Of a DNA stretch of 13,153 bases, positions 1 to 5,867 are shown in pieces. Both the position numbers and the translations under genes were made by a program. Position 1 is the first letter of the stretch; each line of letters starts with the position of its first letter. The notes under the pieces were generated by a model. It was not told where the DNA came from, did not search any database, and saw nothing but the letters and a program-made list of their open reading frames with translations. Source of the DNA: Bacteroidales bacterium (GTDB taxonomy: Bacteria; Bacteroidota; Bacteroidia; Bacteroidales; UBA1715); assembly GCA_031262005.1 (NCBI GenBank), contig JAISIO010000045.1, positions 1 through 13,153 of the forward strand, in the 5' to 3' direction.

Positions 1-1188
1 AAAAAATACCCCTTAGAACTCAACACAATGCCCGGTTTTGCCGGCAGTTCGGCATATTACCTGCGTTACCAAGACCCTCACAACAGTCAAGCTCTTGTTT
101 CAAAAGAGGCAAACGAGTATTGGGGCAACGTGGATTTGTATCTCGGCGGCACGGAACACGCCACCGGACACTTGATTTACAGCCGTTTTTGGAATAAATT
201 TTTATTCGACTTGGGCGTAATTGCAAAAGACGAACCGTTTCAAAAATTGATAAATCAGGGCATGATACAAGGACGCTCGAATTTTGTGTATCGCATCAAC
301 GGTAGCAATACATTTGTATCGCTCAATTTAAAAGACCAATACGAAACCACTCCCCTACACGTTGATGTAAACATTGTGGAAAACGATATTCTCGACACCG
401 AAGCATTTAAAGCATGGCGACCTGATTTTGCCAACGCAGAATTTATTCTCGAAGACGGAAAATATCACTGCGGATATGCCGTAGAAAAAATGTCGAAGTC
501 AATGTTCAACGTGGTTAATCCCGATAGCATTGTAGAACGCTACGGTGCCGACACATTGCGTATGTACGAAATGTTTCTCGGTCCGTTGGAACAATCCAAA
601 CCGTGGGATATGAAAGGTATTGACGGTGTACACCGGTTTCTGAAAAAATTATGGGGATTGTTTTTCAAACGCGATGAATTTTCGGTTTCCGCCGATGCGC
701 CCACTGCCGAAGAACTTAAAGTATTGCATACTTTAATCAAAAAAGTAACCTTCGATATTGAAAATTTTTCGTTCAACACTTCAGTTTCGGCATTTATGAT
801 TTGTGTAAATGAGTTGGCGCGATTGCAATGTAATAAAGCTGCTATTTTAGAACCGTTGGTTATTATGCTTTCGCCGTTTGCTCCGCACATTGCCGAAGAA
901 TTGTATAGCAAGTTAGGTGCTTCGGCTCCGCTCTGCAACCGACCAAGCACCGTGTGCGATGCCAGCTTCCCCGAATTTGAGGAAAAATATTTACAAGAGA
1001 CTGTTATTAAATATCCTGTTTCGTTCAACGGGAAAGTGCGTTTTAATCTTGAATTTGCTGCCGATGCCAGCAAAGAAGACATTGAAAAAACCACTCTTGC
1101 CGATGCGCAAACTACCAAATATTTGGACGGCAAAACACCGAAAAAAGTGATTGTGGTGGTGGGGAAAATTATTAATATTGTGCTTTAG
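1..1188 (+). CDS. leuS: Leucyl-tRNA synthetase, C-terminal part (5' end outside window)
   Basis: Class I aminoacyl-tRNA synthetase that charges tRNA-Leu with leucine in the cytoplasm. The reading frame is open from base 1, so the first ATG inside (base 28) is not the start; 395 residues are present. Seen in the partial protein: a catalytic-core stretch with a GSSAYYLRY-type segment, the KMSKS ATP-binding loop at 487-501 (partial residues 163-167), the following YGADTLRMYEMFLGP segment typical of LeuRS, the anticodon-binding helical domain with SPFAPHIAEELY, and a complete C-terminus ending in a PKKVIVVVGKIINIV-like strand. The missing N-terminal part should hold the HIGH motif and most of the editing domain. 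A loop near 916-951 seems a few residues longer than I expect for the family. The stop at 1186-1188 is followed by repeat-derived DNA. Identification is very secure. Confidence 0.97.
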   Translation, partial: KKYPLELNTMPGFAGSSAYYLRYQDPHNSQALVSKEANEYWGNVDLYLGGTEHATGHLIYSRFWNKFLFDLGVIAKDEPFQKLINQGMIQGRSNFVYRINGSNTFVSLNLKDQYETTPLHVDVNIVENDILDTEAFKAWRPDFANAEFILEDGKYHCGYAVEKMSKSMFNVVNPDSIVERYGADTLRMYEMFLGPLEQSKPWDMKGIDGVHRFLKKLWGLFFKRDEFSVSADAPTAEELKVLHTLIKKVTFDIENFSFNTSVSAFMICVNELARLQCNKAAILEPLVIMLSPFAPHIAEELYSKLGASAPLCNRPSTVCDASFPEFEEKYLQETVIKYPVSFNGKVRFNLEFAADASKEDIEKTTLADAQTTKYLDGKTPKKVIVVVGKIINIVL

Positions 1189-1201
1189 ACTGTTAGATAA
1201 A

Positions 1202-1273
1202 AGACACAAGATTTTTAGACATAAGACATTTTTGATGAGAAATTTTCAACTTTCAATTTTCAATTTTCAATTG
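1202..1273 (+). repeat. Dispersed 72-base repeat, copy 1, covering a start codon
   Basis: Two imperfect units of AGACACAAGATTTTT type (1202-1216, 1217-1233) lead into ATGAGAAATTTTC and a run of CAATTTT units. The second copy is at 3694-3765. From the ATG on, the two copies match at 33 of 38 positions by hand count. It supplies the start codon and first 12 codons of the membrane-protein gene at 1235. Confidence 0.8.
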
Positions 1274-1837
1274 AACGAAATACCGACAAAAATTGATATT
1301 GAACTTGCTCATGTAAGAAAATCGTGGCAATATCTTGTGTCAAAATGTGTTGCTGTGTTTGCTTGCTTTGTTGCTATTGCTGTTTTGGTTGATTTTTTTT
1401 ATGACAATCAAGAATACACCATTAAAACACCCACTATTGCGGCACAGTTACAAGCCGTTTCGCCAAGCGATTACGATGCGGAATTGAAGATTGCAGGCAG
1501 CACATTTCGCTTTGGTGCGCATTGGACACTCATACTTTTACAGTCGCAGCAGTTACAAGTGTGCAGCACTCGGTGGTTTGGGCAAGCAAAATATGTGTAT
1601 ATAGACTCTGTTCGTGGCGAATCTGCGCACGTAGTAAACCACGCAAGCATTTACAACGATGCAATTATTCTGTGGGCGGCATTATTGCTGTTTGGTATGC
1701 GTGTGTTTTTCCCGTTTCGCCGTAATTTTGCTCAATTAATTATCACCCGCTACTATAATTTGCTTATTGTGCCCTTTCTCTGCATTTTTGTGCTTGGCAA
1801 TGGGCGTTTGCAGCACGCAATAGGAGTTTTGTTTTAA
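1235..1837 (+). CDS. Hypothetical integral membrane protein, three predicted TM helices
   Basis: A 200-residue protein of unknown function. Hydrophobic segments are at about residues 34-54, 142-160 and 174-190, with a polar region of roughly 85 residues between the first two, probably on one face of the membrane. I recognise no motif or family. The ATG at 1235 is preferred: the frame also has an ATG at 1151, but that overlaps the end of leuS and adds 28 unlikely residues, and no other Met occurs before residue 155. The first 12 codons (MRNFQLSIFNFQ) are encoded by a dispersed repeat that recurs at the start of the gene at 3728, so the N-terminus is either repeat-derived or the true start is a non-ATG codon further in. 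It lies 46 bases after leuS and may be read with it. It does not look like exosortase-associated or other small membrane proteins I know. Confidence 0.7.
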   Translation: MRNFQLSIFNFQLNEIPTKIDIELAHVRKSWQYLVSKCVAVFACFVAIAVLVDFFYDNQEYTIKTPTIAAQLQAVSPSDYDAELKIAGSTFRFGAHWTLILLQSQQLQVCSTRWFGQAKYVYIDSVRGESAHVVNHASIYNDAIILWAALLLFGMRVFFPFRRNFAQLIITRYYNLLIVPFLCIFVLGNGRLQHAIGVLF

Positions 1838-1908
1838 AAGAATATATTGTAAAAAAACACAAAAACCTTTGTAGTTTTGAAATTTACACGAGTGTGGTTT
1901 ATTTGTAA

Positions 1909-1943
1909 TTGCAGTCTCGGAACTATAAAAAAGAGTATTTTTG
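1909..1943 (+). promoter_or_regulatory. Possible Bacteroidota-type promoter for the ORF6N gene
   Basis: TATTTTTG at 1936-1943 fits the Bacteroidota -7 consensus TAnnTTTG. A TTG at 1909-1911 could serve as the -33 element, but the 24-base spacer is slightly long. It lies in the 151-base gap between the membrane-protein gene and the ORF6N gene, with the -7 box ending 45 bases before the ATG. This suggests that the ORF6N gene is transcribed on its own. Assigned by consensus only. Confidence 0.4.
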
Positions 1944-1988
1944 TAACATCTATTTCAACCATAAACCAAAAAAAATTGATGTAGCACT

Positions 1989-2510
1989 ATGCAATTACAA
2001 ATTATTGAAAATAAAATTTACGAAGTACGAGGTCAAAAAGTACTGTTGGATTTTGATATTGCCGAATTATACGAAGTAGAAACAAAACGTATCAATGAAG
2101 CTGTTCGTCGAAATAAGGAGCGATTTCCCGAAAGGTTTATGTTTCGTCTTTCGCAAGAAGAATGGGAGGCTATGCGGTCGCAAATTGCGACCGCATACAA
2201 TCAGAAAAAACGTAATGTGGGAATTACTCCTTTTGCTTTTACCGAACACGGTGTTACTATGCTTGCAAGTGTTTTGCGAAGCAAACGAGCTATTCAAATG
2301 AACATAGTTATAGTTGAAGCCTTTATTGCGCTTAAAGAATTTGCTTTGAATTATCGTGAACTTTCAGAAAAACTTAAACAGATAGAAGAAAAATACGAAC
2401 AGCAATTTTCCAACATTACCGAAGCCATAAATTATTTACTTCACAAAGATAAAATTGAAGTAGAACAAAAACAACGCAAACGAATAGGTTTCGGTGTAAG
2501 AAATGACTAA
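1989..2510 (+). CDS. ORF6N domain-containing protein
   Basis: A 173-residue protein with the ORF6N DNA-binding domain over about residues 5-115. Seen: the conserved core with IYEVRGQKVLLDFDIAELY, then ETKRINEAVRRNKERFPERFMFRL, then FAFTEHGVTMLASVLRSKRAIQMN. A charged, coiled-coil-like C-terminal part (about 118-150) ends in the INYLLHKDK...KRIGF segment usual in Bacteroidota members. ORF6N proteins are related to phage antirepressors (KilA-N/BRO class), but chromosomal copies are abundant in this phylum and their role is mostly unknown. No integrase, repressor or other phage gene is adjacent. Codons 61-70 (AMRSQIATAY) contain a 27-base near-perfect palindrome, and a smaller hairpin spans the stop codon. 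The gene is probably an independent unit inserted between leuS and folB. The family call is secure; the function is not. Confidence 0.9.
   Translation: MQLQIIENKIYEVRGQKVLLDFDIAELYEVETKRINEAVRRNKERFPERFMFRLSQEEWEAMRSQIATAYNQKKRNVGITPFAFTEHGVTMLASVLRSKRAIQMNIVIVEAFIALKEFALNYRELSEKLKQIEEKYEQQFSNITEAINYLLHKDKIEVEQKQRKRIGFGVRND
2171..2197. repeat. 27-base palindrome inside the ORF6N coding sequence
   Basis: Arms TATGCGGTCGCAA (2171-2183) and TTGCGACCGCATA (2185-2197) are exact reverse complements around a single A. As RNA it would form an 11-12 bp GC-rich stem with a 3-5 base loop, in an otherwise AT-rich gene. It encodes MRSQIATA within the ORF6N domain. Confidence 0.9.
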
Positions 2511-2520
2511 TCAATTAGTC
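2505..2520. repeat. Small hairpin across the ORF6N stop codon
   Basis: GACTAA (2505-2510) and TTAGTC (2515-2520) form a 6 bp stem with a TCAA loop. The stem includes the TAA stop codon. There is no T-tract after it, so it is at best a weak terminator or an mRNA 3' end stabiliser. Confidence 0.45.
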
Positions 2521-2557
2521 CGTTTATCAATTATTCAGTTACTCAATTATTCAAAAA

Positions 2558-2923
2558 ATGGGAATTATAGAATTAGAAAACATAGAACTTTACGCACATC
2601 ATGGCTGTTTTGAAACAGAACGAGTGGTGGGCAATAAATTTGTGGTGCAGGCTCGATTGGTAGCCAATTGCGCCAAAGCCGCCGAAACAGATTGTATAGA
2701 CGATGCGCTGAATTACCAAACGGTGTACGATATTATTGAACGTGAAATGAAAATTCCGTCTGCCTTGCTCGAACACGTTACCCAACGGATATTGAACGCT
2801 TTGTTTGCCGAATTTCCTACACAACTCAAAGAAGCTCGCATAACCGTTTCCAAAATTGCACCGCCATTGCGAGGACATGTGGGGCGGGCGAGCGTAACTT
2901 TATCAATGAATAATGAACAATGA
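2558..2923 (+). CDS. folB: Dihydroneopterin aldolase
   Basis: Converts 7,8-dihydroneopterin to 6-hydroxymethyl-7,8-dihydropterin and glycolaldehyde in folate biosynthesis, in the cytoplasm. The 121 residues match the usual family length. Seen: IELYAHHGCFETE near the N-terminus, LNYQTVYDII (51-60), the pterin-binding LLEHVTQRI (E72), and VSKIAPPLRGH near the C-terminus. By comparison with the Staphylococcus aureus enzyme, E21 matches the active-site Glu22 and K99 the catalytic Lys100, so the enzyme should be active. The last residues (MNNEQ) and stop are encoded by an AATGAATAATGAACAATGA run that belongs to the intergenic repeat, so the C-terminal tail is probably repeat-derived. It sits 47 bases after the ORF6N gene and 49 before the methyltransferase; no other folate gene is in view. 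Confidence 0.95.
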   Translation: MGIIELENIELYAHHGCFETERVVGNKFVVQARLVANCAKAAETDCIDDALNYQTVYDIIEREMKIPSALLEHVTQRILNALFAEFPTQLKEARITVSKIAPPLRGHVGRASVTLSMNNEQ

Positions 2924-2928
2924 ATAAT

Positions 2929-2951
2929 TAATCATTAATCACTATACTCTA
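2929..2951 (+). repeat. Intergenic repeat shared with 11680-11702
   Basis: A 23-base string beginning TAATCATTAATCACTAT and ending CTCTA matches 11680-11702 at 22 of 23 positions. It is part of a low-complexity folB-fkbM spacer with further CTACACTCTAA-like units up to the next ATG. Confidence 0.75.
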
Positions 2952-2972
2952 CACTCTAAACACTACACTCTA

Positions 2973-3710
2973 ATGATCCGCACAGTATTACTAAAAATAT
3001 TCGGTTTAAAAACCTACCTCAAAATTATCAGTTCGCTTTACATTTGCGGTGTTTCGCGCAATATGTGGCAATCGAAATACCCCGAATTGTTTTATTTGGA
3101 CACAATTCTCAAACCGGGCGATACTTGTATTGATATTGGTGCAAATTTGGGCTATTATTCCACCCGAATGGCTCGCAATATCGGTAAAACCGGTAAAGTG
3201 TATGCCGTAGAACCTATTCCGCTTTTTGGCGAAATTTGGAAACGCAATATGCGCTCGTTCAGCAACGCCGAATTGTTGCCGTTTGCTCTTGGCGAACACA
3301 CCGATACCGTGCAAATGGGGATTCCCATAAAAGACGGCAGACTGCATCACGGAATGACAAAAATAACCTCATCGGCGCAAGAAAATTACTCTAAACTATT
3401 CGATGTACCAATGCGCAATCCCGATGAACTATTTGCCCACGTGGAAAAACTCGATTTTGTAAAATGCGATGTAGAAGGCTATGAGTTTCACGTGTTTAGC
3501 AATTTTACAGAAACACTCACACGACTTAAACCACTTGTGCAGAGCGAATTGAGCGGAACTGAGAACCGCACAAAAGTTATTGCGCTTTTTGAAAGTCTTG
3601 GCTACAAAACACATATTCTGCGCAACGGAAATTTACAAAATATTTCGCTTGCCGAAGCGTTATTGGTGGAACAAGATTTTTATTTTAGACACGAGACACA
3701 AGACTTTTAG
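2973..3710 (+). CDS. FkbM family SAM-dependent methyltransferase
   Basis: A 245-residue class I methyltransferase. Seen: SAM-binding motif I DIGANLGYYS (54-63), motif II acidic end AVEPI (78-82), and FVKCDVEGYE (162-171), the hallmark block of the FkbM family. FkbM-type enzymes usually O-methylate sugars or other hydroxyls, often on surface polysaccharides, glycolipids or secondary metabolites. The substrate here is unknown. The gene ends only 17 bases before the LTA-synthase-like gene, which suggests co-transcription and possibly a shared cell-envelope substrate (inference). The final residues (FRHETQDF) and the stop codon come from a tandem AGACACAAGACTTTT repeat, so the native C-terminus may once have been shorter or different. 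No Shine-Dalgarno site is visible. Confidence 0.93.
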   Translation: MIRTVLLKIFGLKTYLKIISSLYICGVSRNMWQSKYPELFYLDTILKPGDTCIDIGANLGYYSTRMARNIGKTGKVYAVEPIPLFGEIWKRNMRSFSNAELLPFALGEHTDTVQMGIPIKDGRLHHGMTKITSSAQENYSKLFDVPMRNPDELFAHVEKLDFVKCDVEGYEFHVFSNFTETLTRLKPLVQSELSGTENRTKVIALFESLGYKTHILRNGNLQNISLAEALLVEQDFYFRHETQDF

Positions 3711-3765
3711 ACACAAGACTTTTAGATATGAAACATTTTCAATTTTTAATTTTTAATTTTCAATT
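3694..3765 (+). repeat. Dispersed 72-base repeat, copy 2, covering a stop and a start codon
   Basis: Two identical 15-base units AGACACAAGACTTTT (3694-3708, 3709-3723) are followed by a divergent third unit, an ATG at 3728 and AATTTT/CAATTTT units. It encodes the end and TAG of the methyltransferase gene and the first 12 codons of the next gene. It is the partner of the copy at 1202-1273. Confidence 0.85.
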
Positions 3766-5749
3766 CCTAAAAACCGAACTCACAACCCTTGTGTTGCGCC
3801 TCAGTTTGCTGTACATCATTATAAGCATTACTCAAATAATTTTTTATTTCTACAACCAGTCATTGTTGGGCGAAATTTCCGCTTCCGAATTGCCACATTT
3901 AGTGCGTGGAGCATTGGTGTTCGACACTATTTCTATTGTCTATATTAATTGTTTATTTATTGTTCTGTCGCTTGTGCCGTTGCGTGTGCGCAGCTGTGCT
4001 GTGTATCAAAAAGTGCTGTTTTTGATTTTTATCATAAGCAATTCACTGGCGATTATCGTACTGAACGTGAGCGATATAGTATATTATTCATTTACACAAA
4101 AACGATTTACCTCCGAAGAATTTCATTTCCTGCAAGAAAATACCAACAACGCAGGGATTTTATGGCAAGCAGCACTTGACAATTGGTGGTTGCTTGCTGT
4201 GGTTGTGCTGCTTATTGGCGCAATGGTGTTTGCGTATAAAAAAATACCGAACTACCATATTTCGATAAAAAAAACCTTCCCGTATTATGCTATCAACACC
4301 GTGATTTTGTGCATCATGATTTATTTGTGCATTGCAGCCGTGCGTGGTGGTTTTGGACACGGCGTGCGCCCCTACACGTTGAGCAATGCCGTGAATTACA
4401 CGCAAACGCCACAAAAAGCAAACCTCATATTGAGTAATCCGTTTTGTGTGCTACGCACTATGCGACACAAAGGAATTGATGTGCCGCACTATTTTTCGGA
4501 AGAAGAAACGGCACAGATTTTTTCGCCATTTCACACTCCTCAGCACAGCGGTAAAAACATGGCTTCGAGAGCCTCAGCATCTGGTAAAAATGTCGTGTTA
4601 TTCGTTCTTGAAAGTTTCAGCAAAGAACATTCAAAATTTTATAACCCCGAGGTGTATAAAAATCACAGCGGTTTTACACCGTTTTTGGATAGCCTAATGC
4701 AACACAGCTACGTGTTTACCAACGCATTTTCCAACGGATTGAAATCCATAGAAGCATTGCCTTCTATTTTGGCGTCCATTCCTTCGTATGAAACTTCGTT
4801 TGTGTTGCTGCCACAATCATTGAGCACTATCAAGGGGTTGCCCTATATGCTTGAACAAAAAGGTTACACAACATCGTTTTTTTGCGGAGCAGACAGAAAT
4901 TCTATGGGATTCGAAGCAATTGCATCGCAAGTGGGCATTTCACAATTTTTCACCCGTGAAGATTACGAACGCTCCTATCCTGTGAACAAAAATACCGTTG
5001 AACCGCTGTGGGGCGTGTTCGACGCTCCGTTTTACCAATTTATGGCAGATGAACTGCACCGTATGCCCGAGCCGTTTTTTGCAACGGTCTTCAATTTAAC
5101 CTCGCATCACCCATTCGTTGTGCCGGCAGATTATGAAAACAAATTACCCAAAGGATTTACCAAAGTGCAACAGCCGGTGGCGTACACCGACAGGGCTTTG
5201 CAAGAATTATTCGCCCGCATACAACACGAACCGTGGTACGAAAACACCTTGTTCGTATTCATTGCCGACCACCCCGCCGGCGACAAATATTCCGATTACG
5301 CAAAAACGCCCAAAGGAAGCACGGCAATTTTTTATTTTATCTACACGCCCTCGCATGAATTGCAAGGAATCAATACAACCGTAACGCAACAGTTAGATGT
5401 AATGCCCACACTTTTAGGACTTTTAGGAAATACCGAGCCTTATTTCTCCTTTGGACGCGATGTTTTTAACGATACCATGCAAATGCCAATGGCGGTAAAT
5501 TATGTCAATCAATTGTATCAATCAATCACCGATTCTGCTACGTATTATTTCGATAGAAAGTCGCTACTTATGGCGTATTCGGCGAATGATAGTTTGCAGC
5601 AGAAGAAGATTGTTAATCACGACTTAGAACATCAAAAACATATTGAGAGATATACGAGGGCACTATTGCAAAGTTACTATTCACAATTAGCAAAGAAAGA
5701 ATTTGTATTCCACAATCCATTAACAACTCCAAAAACGGTTAATAAATAA
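3728..5749 (+). CDS. LTA synthase family membrane sulfatase-fold protein
   Basis: A 673-residue inner-membrane enzyme of the alkaline phosphatase superfamily. Five hydrophobic helices lie in the first ~205 residues (about 20-42, 61-85, 95-115, 153-173, 185-205), followed by a soluble, probably periplasmic, catalytic domain (about 287-585). By motif: metal ligand E295 in VLESFSKEH, likely nucleophile S340 in NGLKSIEALPSILASIP, HHPF at 460-463, and metal ligands D514/H515 in FIADH. S. aureus LtaS uses Thr as nucleophile; Ser at this place is common in Bacteroidota relatives as I remember them. Bacteroidota have no classical lipoteichoic acid, so transfer of a phosphoglycerol, phosphoethanolamine or similar group to a surface glycan or lipid is more likely. 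The ATG at 3728 is the only one before the first helix, yet it lies in a dispersed repeat. It is 17 bases after the FkbM methyltransferase. Confidence 0.92.
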   Translation: MKHFQFLIFNFQFLKTELTTLVLRLSLLYIIISITQIIFYFYNQSLLGEISASELPHLVRGALVFDTISIVYINCLFIVLSLVPLRVRSCAVYQKVLFLIFIISNSLAIIVLNVSDIVYYSFTQKRFTSEEFHFLQENTNNAGILWQAALDNWWLLAVVVLLIGAMVFAYKKIPNYHISIKKTFPYYAINTVILCIMIYLCIAAVRGGFGHGVRPYTLSNAVNYTQTPQKANLILSNPFCVLRTMRHKGIDVPHYFSEEETAQIFSPFHTPQHSGKNMASRASASGKNVVLFVLESFSKEHSKFYNPEVYKNHSGFTPFLDSLMQHSYVFTNAFSNGLKSIEALPSILASIPSYETSFVLLPQSLSTIKGLPYMLEQKGYTTSFFCGADRNSMGFEAIASQVGISQFFTREDYERSYPVNKNTVEPLWGVFDAPFYQFMADELHRMPEPFFATVFNLTSHHPFVVPADYENKLPKGFTKVQQPVAYTDRALQELFARIQHEPWYENTLFVFIADHPAGDKYSDYAKTPKGSTAIFYFIYTPSHELQGINTTVTQQLDVMPTLLGLLGNTEPYFSFGRDVFNDTMQMPMAVNYVNQLYQSITDSATYYFDRKSLLMAYSANDSLQQKKIVNHDLEHQKHIERYTRALLQSYYSQLAKKEFVFHNPLTTPKTVNK

Positions 5750-5792
5750 TATAACTTCACCGCAAAATCTACTGTCTTAAAACGATAATATA

Positions 5793-5819
5793 GGTTCAAA
5801 ATCATAAAAAAAATGAACC
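5793..5819. other. Weak inverted repeat downstream of the sulfatase-fold gene
   Basis: GGTTCA (5793-5798) and TGAACC (5814-5819) are exact complements around a 15-base A-rich loop. It could be a protein-binding site or a poor terminator; the long loop and missing T-tract argue against efficient termination. Confidence 0.3.
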
Positions 5820-5833
5820 AATACAGTTTTTAC

Positions 5834-5854
5834 ATACGATTTTTCGTATTTTTG
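5834..5854 (+). promoter_or_regulatory. Hairpin/T-tract overlapping a -7-like box before porU2
   Basis: ATACGA (5834-5839) and TCGTAT (5844-5849) form a 6 bp stem with a 4-base T loop, followed by TTTTTG. The same bases contain TATTTTTG (5847-5854), a match to the Bacteroidota -7 box. Either a weak terminator for the upstream genes or a promoter with an operator-like palindrome is possible. No clear -33 TTG is seen. The box ends only 13 bases before the first ATG (5868), which would leave a very short leader unless translation starts at 5877. Confidence 0.35.
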
Positions 5855-5867
5855 TTATACCAATCTA

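Noticed and set aside
540..1133. 197-residue minus-strand ORF inside leuS
   Set aside because: It is fully antisense to an unmistakable leuS frame and resembles no protein family; a shadow ORF.
1151..1234. Upstream ATG (1151) as the start of the membrane protein
   Set aside because: It would overlap the last 38 bases of leuS and add 28 residues read from leuS and repeat DNA; the ATG at 1235 is more plausible.
1989..2510. ORF6N gene as evidence of a prophage
   Set aside because: No integrase, structural, lysis or replication gene, and no attachment repeat, is visible nearby; single ORF6N genes are common in Bacteroidota chromosomes.
2573..2878. Minus-strand ORF of 101 residues opposite folB
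   Set aside because: FolB catalytic motifs are clear on the plus strand; the antisense frame has none.
3694..3723. Tandem 15-base units as a CRISPR array
   Set aside because: The units are directly adjacent with no spacers, too short, and no cas gene is present.
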